Assembly (NCBI RefSeq): GCF_900168065.1
Contig: NZ_FUZZ01000005.1
Location: forward strand, 434,001 to 498,000
Reading direction: 5' to 3'
Source: Chitinophaga ginsengisegetis
Lineage (GTDB): Bacteria > Bacteroidota > Bacteroidia > Chitinophagales > Chitinophagaceae
Length of the DNA: 64,000 nucleotides
Shown: positions 1 through 9,188 of the stretch, piece after piece
Position numbering within the stretch: position 1 is the stretch's first letter
Layout of the letters: each line of letters opens with the position of its first letter
Notes under the pieces: generated by a model
The model's input: the letters and a program-made list of their open reading frames with translations, nothing else
Told to the model about the DNA's origin: nothing
Database searches by the model: none
Made by a program: the position numbers and the translations under genes

Positions 1-165
1 TCGGTAATGTGTTGTGTATCAATACGCTATAAGGGGTTTCAAGACATTCGTTAGATAGGTTTCATCAGAGAAAGAAACTGGATATCAATGCTTTAGACAC
101 ATTATAAAGATAAACAAAATCCGCTTCTATCTTTTATAAAATCCATAAAAATCAACACATAATCA

Positions 166-214
166 AATCAGCTAAATCAGTGTAATCAATTTAATCCTGC
201 TCCAGGACAATTTC
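166..214 (+). repeat. Dispersed intergenic repeat, copy A
   Basis: Three 9-base units beginning AATC (starts at 166, 175 and 184) are followed by AATCCTGCTCC and a tail reading close to AGGACAATTTC. An inverted copy lies at 23715-23764; I count 42 of 49 aligned bases identical, plus one single-base gap. Neither copy lies in a gene. The rest of 1-290 holds no gene that I can see. Confidence 0.7.
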
Positions 215-231
215 AGGTGATAGATACCTGC

Positions 232-267
232 AAAAAAAAAAGCGCTCCGGATCAAACCGGAACGCTT
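232..267 (-). terminator. Intrinsic terminator of trxA
   Basis: A 10-base stem (241-250 pairing with 257-266, one G-U pair) is followed, in the minus direction, by a run of nine U (A on the plus strand at 232-240). It lies about 25 bases beyond the trxA stop codon. Confidence 0.85.
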
Positions 268-290
268 TCAAAACTCAGTTTTTATAAAAA

Positions 291-608
291 TTACATATTG
301 GCCTGTATTTTTTTATCCAGTACGGATTTAGGCACAGCACCTACCTGTTTGTCTACAACCTGACCACCTTTTACGAAAAGGATAGCAGGGATACTGGTGA
401 TACCGTAGTTTACAGACAACTGAGGATTCTGATCCACGTTAACCTTTCCGATATTTACTTTACCTGCGTAATCTTTAGACAGTTCTTCGATTACCGGACC
501 GATAGCGCGACAAGGGCCACACCATTCTGCCCAGAAGTCAATAACAGTTAATTTATCGGAATTCAGAACTTCCGTTTCAAAGTTCGCATCAGTGATTTCT
601 AAAGCCAT
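291..608 (-). CDS. trxA: Thioredoxin
   Basis: Small cytoplasmic dithiol-disulfide oxidoreductase, 105 residues, the usual thioredoxin length. The redox motif WCGPC is at residues 29-33 and the conserved cis-proline (SIP) at about residue 74, with the [10 protein letters not shown] context of classical TrxA. It would be kept reduced by thioredoxin reductase and donate electrons to ribonucleotide reductase, peroxiredoxins and similar enzymes; this is family knowledge. It lies 110 bases downstream of dnaE on the same strand and ends at its own terminator, so it is probably its own transcription unit. The start ATG at 608 follows an AAAGAAT purine stretch. Confidence 0.97.
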   Translation of the reverse strand: MALEITDANFETEVLNSDKLTVIDFWAEWCGPCRAIGPVIEELSKDYAGKVNIGKVNVDQNPQLSVNYGITSIPAILFVKGGQVVDKQVGAVPKSVLDKKIQANM

Positions 609-718
609 ATTCTTTGATTTTAAAATGTTTTTATTTTAACGATTGTTTTGATTTTTATGATTATGTTATACTATGATCAAATCTTGATCCGAGTGCAAAT
701 TACTGCATTTTTGACATC

Positions 719-3700
719 TTACTTATTGATTATCTCTATATACACATCGATATCCGGCTGTTTGTGAAGGAAACCCGCCAACTCGTCATTCATCTCTATA
801 TTCCGGTTAAAAGTATGCAGTTTTGCCTGGGTTTGATCGTCGCGGTCGGTCAGGTGTACATGCAGTACGCTGTTGCCCGGGAAGCGGTTTACATTGTCTA
901 CCAGGAAGTCTACCATCTCCTTTTTGATGAACTTGGGCATCGTGTTCAGGTATACCTGCTTGGTGTGGGTTTTCTTTACTTCCTGTAACAGCTGGATGCT
1001 GCTTACTTTGAACTCATATTCATTGTCATTAAACCGTTTGGATTTGAAGCCGCCGTTGATAAACAGGCAAAGGCCCGGTTTCAGGTAGGGGGCAAAGCGG
1101 ATGAAATCTTCACTCCACAGGGCAAATTCAAACTTACCGGTGTAATCTTCTATGGTCATCACGCCAAACTGGCGGTTATTGCGGGAAATCCTCTCCTGGG
1201 CGTTGGTGATATATACCGCCAGGCGGAAATTGCGTTCCCGGGAGCGGCCACCGTTGCCGCCCGGCTGGGCTATTTCGGTCTGATATTCCACCAGTTCCTG
1301 CACGGAATTCATGTGGTAATGCTTCATTTCAAAGCGGTAGTCATCCAGGGGATGGCCGGAAATGTAGATACCGGTGATATCCCTTTCGTTGTTGAGCTTC
1401 ATGATCAGCGGCCAGGCGTCGCAGGCCGGGATCTTTGGCGGCTCCACATCGGGGAGGTCGTCGGCGCCGAAGAGGCTGCCCATGTTGGAAGAGCCTGCTG
1501 TTACCTGCTGCCCGAATTTCACAATCTTATCCAGGCCGGTGAGCTGTTCGCCTTCCGGTTTGTGGAAATACTGCGCACGGTGCAGTTCAGGGAAGCTGTC
1601 GAAAGCGCCCGACATTACCAGGGCTTCCAGTGATTTTTTATTTACAGCGCGTTGATTAACGCGTTTGATAAAGTCGAAGATATTTTTGAAAGGACCATCC
1701 TTTTTACGTTCTTCCAGCAGGTTTTCGATGGCGGCTTCACCTACGCCTTTCAGGCCACCAAGACCGAAGCGTACCTGGCCCTGTTTATTTACAGCGAAAC
1801 CTTTGAAAGATTCATTCACATCGGGCGGCAATACGTCGATGCCCATGCGTTTGGATTCTTCCATGAAGAAGGTGATCTTTTCAATATTGCTGGCGCAGTT
1901 CAGTACGGCGGCCATGTATTCGGAAGGGTAGTGGGCTTTCAGGTAGGCCGTTTGATAGGCCACGAAAGCATAGCAGGTGGAGTGGGATTTGTTGAACGCG
2001 TAGGAGGCAAACGCTTCCCAGTCGGTCCATACTTTTTCGCAAACCTTTGGATCGTGGCCATTTTTGGCGCAACCTTCCATAAACTGCGCCTTCATTTTAT
2101 TCAGTACCGCGATCTGCTTTTTACCCATTGCTTTACGCAGTACGTCCGCGTCACCTTTGGAGAAGCCTGCCAGTTTCTGGCTCAGCAACATCACCTGTTC
2201 CTGGTATACCGTGATACCGTAGGTATCGTTGAGGTATTCCTCCATTTCGGCGATATCGTATTGCACCGGTTCCAGTCCGTGTTTACGGCGGATAAAGGAA
2301 GGAATGTACTCCAGTGGTCCCGGGCGGTACAGGGCGTTCATGGCGATGAGGTCATCGAACCTATCGGGTTTCAGCTCGCGCAGGTATTTCTGCATACCGG
2401 GCGACTCGAACTGGAACGTAGCGTTGGTTTCACCTTTCTGGTAGAGGTCATATGTTTTGGCGTCGTCCAGCGGGATATTATCTATTTCGATGGAGATGCC
2501 GTGGTTCTGGCGGATCAGTTCCAGCGCACCTTTGATGATGGTAAGGGTTTTCAGCCCCAGGAAGTCCATCTTGATTACGCCGGCAGATTCAATGATGCTT
2601 CCTTCAAACTGGGTTACCAGCAGGTCGGAATCTTTTGCAGTAGATACGGGGATCAGGTCGTACAGGTCCTGCGGGGCAATGATGATACCTGCCGCATGGA
2701 TACCGGTGTTACGCACGGAGCCTTCGAGTACACAGGCTTCGCGGAGTACTTCTGCCTGGAGGTCGGTGCCTTTGATGAGTTCCCGCAGCTTTTTCACGTT
2801 CTCAATGTCTTCACCGGCAAGACCTTCCTTATCGGCGAGGCTCTTTTCACCTTCGAGGGGAGCGTTGAAGATACGATCCAGCTGGATACCGGGTTTATCC
2901 GGAACCATTTTAGCGAGGATATTGGATTCTATCAGGGGGAGGTCCATTACGCGGGCCACGTCCTTGATACTCATTTTGGCGGCCATTGTACCGTAGGTAA
3001 TGATCTGTGCTACCTGGTTGCGGCCATATTTCTGTACAACGTAATCAATTACTTTCTGACGGCCTTCATCATCGAAGTCCGTATCAATATCGGGCATGCT
3101 CTTACGTTCCGGGTTAAGGAAACGCTCAAACAGGAGGTTGTACTTGATGGGGTCTATATTGGTGATACCAATACAGTAGGCTACGGCCGATCCGGCGGCC
3201 GATCCACGACCCGGACCAATAAATACGCCCAGTTCACGGCCCGCCTTGATGAAGTCGGCCACAATGAGGAAGTAACCGGCAAAACCCATGTTTTCGATTA
3301 CCTGCAGTTCAAAGTTGATACGTTCTTCAATATCGGCGGTCATTTCCATATACCGGGTACGGGCGCCTTCATAGGTGATATGGCGCAGGTACTGGTCCTG
3401 GGTAATAAATTCTTTCGGAATAGGGAAGTTGGGCAGCAGGATATCTCTTTTAAGATCCAGCAGCTGTACTTTATCTACAATTTCGTTGGTATTATCGATG
3501 GCCTGCGGAAGATCATGAAACAGTTTGCTCATTTCTTCCGTTGTCTTGAAATAGAACTGGTCGTTATAAAAAGCGAAACGCCTGTTCTTTCCGCCACCAC
3601 CACTATCGTCGTCAGAAAAATCTTTATTGGTAGGGGTGCTTTTCTTTTCACCGGTGTTAATACAAAGAAGGATGTCGTGCGCGTTGGCATCGGCCTGGTC

Positions 3701-4366
3701 TACATAGTGGGAGTCGTTGGATGCGATCACCTTTACATTATACTTCTCTGCAAAGCGGAGCAGTACTGCGTTTACCTGTTCCTGTTCCGGAATACCGTGG
3801 CGTTGTAATTCTACATAAAAATCTTCTCCGAAAATATCCAGCCACCAGCGGAATTCTTTTTCACCTTCTTCTTCGCCTTTGCGCAGGATGATCCTGGGTA
3901 CAGAGGCGCCGAGGCAGCAGGTGGTGGCGATGAGCCCTTTGTGATATTGTAATACGAGTTCTTTATCGATACGGGGATACTTACCGTACAGTCCTTCCAT
4001 ATAGCCCAGGGAGCAAAGTTTGATGAGGTTGCGGTAACCTTCATCATCTTTTGCCAGTAACACCTGGTGATAACGTACATCTTTTTCTTCCCTTGTAAAA
4101 GCTCTCTTGTGGCGGTTTTCCACTACATAGAATTCGCATCCTACGATGGGCTTTACTTTTAGTCTTTTATCTTTCGGATCGCCCGGATTTAATTTATTGT
4201 TGTATGCTTCTGCCACAAACTGAAATGCGCCAAACATATTACCATGATCTGTAATCGCCAGTGCGGGCTGATTGGAAGCCATCGCCTTTTTATACAGCGA
4301 TTTAATGTCGGCTGCCCCATCCAGTAAAGAGTATTGGGTGTGAACGTGTAAGTGGGAAAAATTCAT
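719..4366 (-). CDS. dnaE: DNA polymerase III alpha subunit
   Basis: Replicative polymerase catalytic subunit of 1215 residues, a normal length for DnaE. The N-terminal PHP domain opens with HVHTQYSLLDGAA. The polymerase core has the GRGSAAGSAVAY nucleotide-binding stretch and the catalytic PDIDTDF motif (two catalytic aspartates), followed by the helix-hairpin-helix region and an OB-fold/C-terminal region after about residue 1000. An acidic-glycine insert (DDDSGGGG) lies near residue 250 within the PHP-to-palm region. The gene is monocistronic as far as visible, with a -7 promoter box at 4391-4398. A long open frame antisense to it is a codon-usage shadow. Confidence 0.98.
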   Translation of the reverse strand: MNFSHLHVHTQYSLLDGAADIKSLYKKAMASNQPALAITDHGNMFGAFQFVAEAYNNKLNPGDPKDKRLKVKPIVGCEFYVVENRHKRAFTREEKDVRYHQVLLAKDDEGYRNLIKLCSLGYMEGLYGKYPRIDKELVLQYHKGLIATTCCLGASVPRIILRKGEEEGEKEFRWWLDIFGEDFYVELQRHGIPEQEQVNAVLLRFAEKYNVKVIASNDSHYVDQADANAHDILLCINTGEKKSTPTNKDFSDDDSGGGGKNRRFAFYNDQFYFKTTEEMSKLFHDLPQAIDNTNEIVDKVQLLDLKRDILLPNFPIPKEFITQDQYLRHITYEGARTRYMEMTADIEERINFELQVIENMGFAGYFLIVADFIKAGRELGVFIGPGRGSAAGSAVAYCIGITNIDPIKYNLLFERFLNPERKSMPDIDTDFDDEGRQKVIDYVVQKYGRNQVAQIITYGTMAAKMSIKDVARVMDLPLIESNILAKMVPDKPGIQLDRIFNAPLEGEKSLADKEGLAGEDIENVKKLRELIKGTDLQAEVLREACVLEGSVRNTGIHAAGIIIAPQDLYDLIPVSTAKDSDLLVTQFEGSIIESAGVIKMDFLGLKTLTIIKGALELIRQNHGISIEIDNIPLDDAKTYDLYQKGETNATFQFESPGMQKYLRELKPDRFDDLIAMNALYRPGPLEYIPSFIRRKHGLEPVQYDIAEMEEYLNDTYGITVYQEQVMLLSQKLAGFSKGDADVLRKAMGKKQIAVLNKMKAQFMEGCAKNGHDPKVCEKVWTDWEAFASYAFNKSHSTCYAFVAYQTAYLKAHYPSEYMAAVLNCASNIEKITFFMEESKRMGIDVLPPDVNESFKGFAVNKQGQVRFGLGGLKGVGEAAIENLLEERKKDGPFKNIFDFIKRVNQRAVNKKSLEALVMSGAFDSFPELHRAQYFHKPEGEQLTGLDKIVKFGQQVTAGSSNMGSLFGADDLPDVEPPKIPACDAWPLIMKLNNERDITGIYISGHPLDDYRFEMKHYHMNSVQELVEYQTEIAQPGGNGGRSRERNFRLAVYITNAQERISRNNRQFGVMTIEDYTGKFEFALWSEDFIRFAPYLKPGLCLFINGGFKSKRFNDNEYEFKVSSIQLLQEVKKTHTKQVYLNTMPKFIKKEMVDFLVDNVNRFPGNSVLHVHLTDRDDQTQAKLHTFNRNIEMNDELAGFLHKQPDIDVYIEIINK

Positions 4367-4390
4367 CTGCTAATCTGTTTCGTCAAGCGA

Positions 4391-4398
4391 CAAAAGTA
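4391..4398 (-). promoter_or_regulatory. -7 promoter box of dnaE
   Basis: The minus strand reads TACTTTTG, an exact match to the Bacteroidota -7 consensus TAnnTTTG, 24 bases before the dnaE start codon. I see no convincing -33 TTTG at the usual spacing. Confidence 0.5.
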
Positions 4399-4487
4399 GG
4401 GATAAAAAATCAACTGTGATTAATGATTTAGTTGATTGTATTTCTGTCTGTCATATAAATCATATTAATCGCAGTTGTAAATCCCTA

Positions 4488-4495
4488 TATATTTG
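4488..4495 (+). promoter_or_regulatory. -7 promoter box before the NlpC/P60 gene
   Basis: TATATTTG matches TAnnTTTG exactly and lies 28 bases before the ATG at 4524. No clear -33 element was found. Confidence 0.45.
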
Positions 4496-4523
4496 TATTT
4501 TAGCGAAAATTTAGCCAGAGCTT

Positions 4524-5198
4524 ATGATCAGAGTAAAGGGACATCTACTTGTGAAGTTATCGATATGTGCATTATCGCTCAGTTCCTGCGCTTCATTAAA
4601 GAAAGGTACCGCTAATAAGAAACCTGCCACCACACCAGCCACTGCCAACAACAACCGTATTGAATTTATAGATGGTATCGCTACCAGCCGTACCTCCCGT
4701 AATAGTACTTCTCACTATAACAGCAAAGATGTAAGCATCAGTAAAAACATTACCAGGGGCAGTGCCAATCTGGAAAATGCACAGAGCTGGCAATTTAAAT
4801 ATGCACAGTTACTGGATGTGGCTGTGGAAGAAGTACTGAACCAGAAGCTCTACAGTTTTATTGACGACTGGTACGGCACACCTTACCGGCTTGGCGGCAA
4901 AACGAGAGACGGCATCGATTGTTCGGGGTTTGTGAATACCCTGATGAACACGGTGTTTCAGCTGGGCCTTTCCGGGAACTCCACCGACCTGTATTCACAG
5001 GTGAAAAGATTAAAGCCGCATGACCTCCATGAAGGCGACCTGGTATTTTTCAGGATCCATCATAAACGTATTTCCCATGTAGGTATCTACCTGGAGAATG
5101 ATAAATTCGTACATGCATCTACCAGTGCCGGCGTCATGATCAGTGATCTGAAAGAGCCTTACTGGAAGCGTTATTTTGCCGGCGGAGGAAGACTATAG
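4524..5198 (+). CDS. NlpC/P60 family lipoprotein, cell-wall peptidase
   Basis: A 224-residue predicted lipoprotein: basic N-terminus, hydrophobic stretch and lipobox LSSC with the acylated cysteine at residue 22. The C-terminal half is an NlpC/P60 cysteine peptidase domain: GIDCSGF carries the catalytic Cys133, HVGIYL the catalytic His185, and His197 follows. Family members cleave gamma-D-Glu-diaminopimelate or related bonds in peptidoglycan stems, here probably from the periplasmic face. It precedes the polysaccharide gene run by 89 bases on the same strand and could be co-transcribed, though its function is separate. A low-complexity Thr/Asn/Ser linker occupies residues 30-80. Confidence 0.92.
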   Translation: MIRVKGHLLVKLSICALSLSSCASLKKGTANKKPATTPATANNNRIEFIDGIATSRTSRNSTSHYNSKDVSISKNITRGSANLENAQSWQFKYAQLLDVAVEEVLNQKLYSFIDDWYGTPYRLGGKTRDGIDCSGFVNTLMNTVFQLGLSGNSTDLYSQVKRLKPHDLHEGDLVFFRIHHKRISHVGIYLENDKFVHASTSAGVMISDLKEPYWKRYFAGGGRL

Positions 5199-5287
5199 CC
5201 ACTTCTACACATTTGTTTTATTGTTAATTTTATACGATTTTTACCGTTTTAACCTAACAACTGCGCTGCGCAGTACTTTTTCATATC

Positions 5288-6226
5288 ATGGAATTTGCTC
5301 CCATCGTATTATTTGTATACAACCGGCCAGAGCTGACCCTGAGCACTTTACAGCATCTGAGTGAAAACAGGGAAGCAGGGGAGAGCACCTTGTATGTTTA
5401 TTGCGATGGCGCAAAAGAAGGCGCTTCCGAAGAACAACGGCAGCTGATCAAACAGGTGCGCGACATCGTGCATAGCCGGCAGTGGTGTAAGGAAGTGATT
5501 ATTTTAGAAGCGACAAAGAACAAAGGACTGGCTACCTCCGTGATCGACGGGGTAACAGAGGTGATTGGCAGGCATGGGAAAATAATTGTATTGGAAGATG
5601 ATCTTACGGTATCTCCCTTCTTCCTGAAATATATGAACGATGGGCTCACAAAATATGAGCACAACGAAAAGGTAATGTCGGTGCATGGATATCTGTATCC
5701 GTTTAAGATGCCGGCAGATTACAACGCCTCTACTTTCCTGGTGCATGATCCGGGTAGTTTGGGTTGGGGTACCTGGCAGCGGGCATGGAATAAGTTTGAG
5801 CGGGACACCGATGTGGTAATTGCCAAAATAAAAGAACAGGGTTTGAAAGCAGCGTTTGATTTCTGGGGAGCTTATCCTTTCTTCCGGATGCTGCACCAGC
5901 ATAAGCACGGGAAAGTAAGCTCGTGGGCTATCCGATGGAGAGCCACCGCCTACCTGCACGACATGCTTACGTTATACCCGGTAAAATCACTGGTAAGGCA
6001 TGATGGCAACGTGGCCTCGGCTACGCATCACTACAAGGAAGAGGATTGGCTGTATACAGACATTTATCAGCATCCCATCGCGGTAGATGACATTCCCGTA
6101 AAGAATAATTTGCCGATGGAAAAAGTGTTTGCAAAATTCCTGCGGGCGAATGCCGGTATGACGATACCTGCGAAAATTAAAAACAGGCTTAAAAAATACT
6201 GGAGAAAAATAACCGGCCATGCTTAA
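5288..6226 (+). CDS. GT2-like glycosyltransferase
   Basis: A 312-residue protein opening with APIVLFVYNRPE, the typical first strand of a GT-A fold sugar transferase, with an acidic metal-binding motif LEDDL near residue 103. The GSLGWGTWQRAW stretch is typical of the subfamily annotated as glycosyltransferase or GNT-I-like in surface polysaccharide loci. It would add a sugar from a nucleotide-sugar donor to a growing glycan; donor and acceptor cannot be read from sequence. No membrane segment is visible, so it is probably a cytoplasmic, membrane-peripheral enzyme. First gene of the seven-gene run; its end overlaps the next gene by 8 bases. Confidence 0.85.
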   Translation: MEFAPIVLFVYNRPELTLSTLQHLSENREAGESTLYVYCDGAKEGASEEQRQLIKQVRDIVHSRQWCKEVIILEATKNKGLATSVIDGVTEVIGRHGKIIVLEDDLTVSPFFLKYMNDGLTKYEHNEKVMSVHGYLYPFKMPADYNASTFLVHDPGSLGWGTWQRAWNKFERDTDVVIAKIKEQGLKAAFDFWGAYPFFRMLHQHKHGKVSSWAIRWRATAYLHDMLTLYPVKSLVRHDGNVASATHHYKEEDWLYTDIYQHPIAVDDIPVKNNLPMEKVFAKFLRANAGMTIPAKIKNRLKKYWRKITGHA

Positions 6227-6911
6227 AGTAATCAGGAAGATATTCAAAAAGATGAAACGGGAAGTAATATCTCCTGTTTCCTGGGATAATTTAAGAAGAT
6301 TGCAACCGCTTGCCACCGGCTTTGGCTACAATCGTGGTACCCCGGTAGACCGGCACTACATTACCTCTTTTCTCAGCGCCCACCGTGCCGATATTCACGG
6401 GCAGGTACTGGAAATAGCCGAAAGCAGTTATTCAAAGCAGTTTGGTACCAATGTGAGCAGCTATGAAGTACTGCATGTGCAGCCAGGTAAAGACGTGACC
6501 ATCATCGGCGACCTGACCAACAAAGCATCGCTGCCGGCCAACTATATCGACTGCTTCATTTGTACGCAAACATTTAATTTCATCTACGATTTTAAAACCG
6601 CTATTGAAGGAGCGCATCACCTGCTGAAGCCGGGAGGCGTATTACTGGCCACACTGGCGGGCGCTACACAGATCTCCGTATACGACGAACAACGCTGGGG
6701 CGACTACTGGCGGTTCACCATACAATCGGCCGCGAAAGTTTTCGGCGAAATTTTTGGTAAAGACAATATCGAAATCATTTCTTACGGCAATGTACTCACC
6801 TGTACGGCTATCCTCCAGGGAATTACCGCAGAAGAATTATTACCGGAAGAACTGGACTACCGCGATCCGGTATATCCTATTATCATTGCGGTGAGGGCAA
6901 AGAAAGCGTAA
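6219..6911 (+). CDS. Class I SAM-dependent methyltransferase
   Basis: 230 residues. The core resembles the Methyltransf_11 fold: a central acidic strand, then DCFICTQTFNF and the LLKPGGVLLATLAG strand-turn typical of the post-motif region. The GxGxG SAM-binding loop is weak, and the N-terminal 40 residues are basic. It overlaps the preceding glycosyltransferase by 8 bases, so translational coupling is likely. In this setting it most plausibly methylates a sugar or caps a glycan, an inference from position only. Confidence 0.78.
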   Translation: MLKVIRKIFKKMKREVISPVSWDNLRRLQPLATGFGYNRGTPVDRHYITSFLSAHRADIHGQVLEIAESSYSKQFGTNVSSYEVLHVQPGKDVTIIGDLTNKASLPANYIDCFICTQTFNFIYDFKTAIEGAHHLLKPGGVLLATLAGATQISVYDEQRWGDYWRFTIQSAAKVFGEIFGKDNIEIISYGNVLTCTAILQGITAEELLPEELDYRDPVYPIIIAVRAKKA

Positions 6912-6936
6912 CGATTAAAAACTGTACTATTATCTG

Positions 6937-7935
6937 ATGGGAGACCTGAGTAAAAAAATATTTTCAGTGATGCACTATGTGGCCAACAAAGTGCAACAGC
7001 CGGCGGTTATTTTATTGTACCACCGGGTCACCACCCTGCAGCAGGACCCACAGGACCTCTCTGTTACGCCGGAACACTTCAGCTCACACCTGGCGCACCT
7101 GGCCACCGATTACAATATGCTGGATGCCGAACGGTTCCTCTATCATGTTAAAAACAAAAAAGCCTTCCCGGAACGTTCCGTATTTGTGACGTTCGACGAT
7201 GGCTATGCAGACAACTACCTGGAGGCATTGCCTTTACTGACGAAGCACCAGGTGCCTGCCCTGTTTTATATCACTACCTCTAAAATCAATACTGCCTACG
7301 AATTGTGGTGGGACGATCTCGAAAGAGTGCTGCTCACACCCGGTAACCTGCCGCCTGTTTTACAGATCACCATCAACGGGCAGCCGGCGCAATACACCAC
7401 AGATACGCTTGCGGCTATACGCGAAACATACTACGCGCTGCAACAGGTGCTACGTTTCTGTAAGCCTGCGGAAATTGAATTGGCCATGCAGCAGTTGTAT
7501 GAATGGTCCGGCAAAACCGCTACCGGTCGCCCTTCCCACAGGCTAATGACCTGGGAAGAAGTAAAAGCGATGGGCGATGCCTCCTATGCTGCCATTGGCT
7601 GCCATACCCACCGTCACCCGGCAGTGGGCATGCTGAGCTATGAAGAACAGTATACCGAAATAGGGATGTCCAAAGAAATCCTGGAAGGCGTACTGGGCAC
7701 TCCACAGGTACATTTTTCCTATCCTTTTGGCGGCAGGAAGTTCCTGGGCACCAAACGCTATTACAACGCAGACAGTATCAAAGCCTGTAAGGCTTTGGGT
7801 TTGCAGATGGTATGCGCCAACTATCACGGACAGGTACACAGCTGGAGCAATCCGTATGCACTGCCCCGCATCCTGGTGCGCAACTGGCCACCGGATGTAT
7901 TCCGTAAACAAATGCAACAGTTCTTTAAATACTAG
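6937..7935 (+). CDS. Polysaccharide deacetylase (NodB/CE4 family)
   Basis: 332 residues. The NodB motifs are present: FVTFDDGYAD (residues 84-92, with the catalytic base and metal-binding aspartates D87 and D88), the second motif GCHTHRHP with the two metal histidines, and FSYPFGG as the later motif. CE4 enzymes remove N- or O-acetyl groups from sugars with a divalent metal. No signal peptide is evident, so it may act on a cytoplasmic lipid-linked precursor or be exported by another route. Co-directional, 25 bases after the methyltransferase and 3 bases before the next gene. Confidence 0.88.
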   Translation: MGDLSKKIFSVMHYVANKVQQPAVILLYHRVTTLQQDPQDLSVTPEHFSSHLAHLATDYNMLDAERFLYHVKNKKAFPERSVFVTFDDGYADNYLEALPLLTKHQVPALFYITTSKINTAYELWWDDLERVLLTPGNLPPVLQITINGQPAQYTTDTLAAIRETYYALQQVLRFCKPAEIELAMQQLYEWSGKTATGRPSHRLMTWEEVKAMGDASYAAIGCHTHRHPAVGMLSYEEQYTEIGMSKEILEGVLGTPQVHFSYPFGGRKFLGTKRYYNADSIKACKALGLQMVCANYHGQVHSWSNPYALPRILVRNWPPDVFRKQMQQFFKY

Positions 7936-7938
7936 CCG

Positions 7939-9180
7939 GTGAAAGTACTTTTTATCAATAAATATGAGAACAGCGGCGGCGCTGCCATAGCGGCGCAAAG
8001 GATCGCAGCCGGGCTGGCGGAGTATTATCATACCGTCAATGATTTCCTGGTAGGCACCCACACCGCTTCTTCCCGTGCTACTGCTACCCGTCCGGGTGCG
8101 GTGCGGAATGTTATTGAAAGAGGGCTCAATGTACTGAGTAACCGGGCAGGACTACAATATTTATATTTTCCTTTTTCCACTTCTGCCATCATGCGGCATG
8201 CACAGGCTTATCAGCCTGATGTGATCAGCCTGCATAATATTCACGGCGGATATTTTGACGCCACCCTGTTACCGCGCTTATCCGCTATAGCGCCTATTGT
8301 GTGGACCCTGCATGATATGTGGGCCATCACGGGCAACGCGGCGCATACCTTCGGCGACACTTCCTGGAAAAGCGGCCTGGCCGGCAAAGGGGAACACAAA
8401 CGTGCCCCTGCTATGGGATTGCCTACCGGCAATTATCTCATAAAGAGAAAACAAAAGCTGTATGCAGGCAGTGATCTGCATATTGTTTCGCCTTCGCGGT
8501 GGTTGTACGATATGACCGCTGAAAGTCCGCTTACCAGGAACAAACCGTTGTATCATATTCCCAATCCTATCGATACTGATTATTTCCGGCCGCAGGATAG
8601 AGCTGCTTCCCGCCAGGCACTGGGCCTTCCGGCAGATGCATCTGTGATCACTTTTGTGTCCGAGCGGTTGTTTAACAGCGAGTTTAAAGGCGGCGCAGAA
8701 CTGCTGCATATTTTACACCTGCTGGATGCACAGCTGGACCGGAAAGTATACCTGCTGATGATAGGTAAAGATCAGTTGCCCGGAACATTTAAACACCTGG
8801 AATGTGTGTATACCGGTTATGTGAAGGAAACCGGGAAAATGATGCAATGCTACAGTGCCAGCGATATTTTTTTCTATCCCACCAAGGCGGATAACCTGCC
8901 CAATGTGCTGATAGAAGCCGGTAGTTGCGAAACGGCCTGTATTACCTTTGATGTAGGCGGATGCCGGGAAATAGTGCAGGACGGCGTAACGGGGTATGTG
9001 GTTGCACCCGGCAACCAGCAGGAGTTTGCCGCAAAAACGCTGCACTTGCTGAATCATCCGGATACCTGCCGGCAGTTTGGCAAAGCGGCCAGAACATTTA
9101 CAGAACAGCATTTTGGAATGAAAGTAGTAGCCGGACAGTACTATCACCTGTTTCAATCAGTGGTCAGGAACCCGCAATAA
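7939..9180 (+). CDS. GT4 family glycosyltransferase
   Basis: 413 residues with a GTG start at 7939, chosen because the protein begins exactly at the conserved KVLFINKYENSGGA strand of a GT-B fold. The C-terminal donor-binding half has the GT4 signature: IEAGSCETACITFDVGG followed by CREIVQDGVTGYVV. The N-terminal half contains VWTLHDMW, common in this clade. A retaining transferase of the cytoplasm or inner membrane face, using a nucleotide sugar. Spaced 3 bases after the deacetylase. Confidence 0.9.
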   Translation: MKVLFINKYENSGGAAIAAQRIAAGLAEYYHTVNDFLVGTHTASSRATATRPGAVRNVIERGLNVLSNRAGLQYLYFPFSTSAIMRHAQAYQPDVISLHNIHGGYFDATLLPRLSAIAPIVWTLHDMWAITGNAAHTFGDTSWKSGLAGKGEHKRAPAMGLPTGNYLIKRKQKLYAGSDLHIVSPSRWLYDMTAESPLTRNKPLYHIPNPIDTDYFRPQDRAASRQALGLPADASVITFVSERLFNSEFKGGAELLHILHLLDAQLDRKVYLLMIGKDQLPGTFKHLECVYTGYVKETGKMMQCYSASDIFFYPTKADNLPNVLIEAGSCETACITFDVGGCREIVQDGVTGYVVAPGNQQEFAAKTLHLLNHPDTCRQFGKAARTFTEQHFGMKVVAGQYYHLFQSVVRNPQ

Positions 9181-9188
9181 TCAGATAC

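Noticed and set aside
1652-3808. Long open frame antisense to dnaE (718 codons)
   Set aside because: It lies entirely within dnaE on the other strand. dnaE has all catalytic motifs; the antisense product resembles no family and is explained by codon usage of dnaE.
4427-4480. Further copy of the 9-base-period repeat in the dnaE/NlpC intergenic region
   Set aside because: There are AATC-like words in AT-rich sequence but no AATCCTGCTCC core and no tail, so the resemblance is weak.
8961-9188. Upstream extension of the GT2 gene to 8961
   Set aside because: It overlaps the end of the GT4 gene and contributes no domain; the conserved first strand starts after the ATG at 9189.
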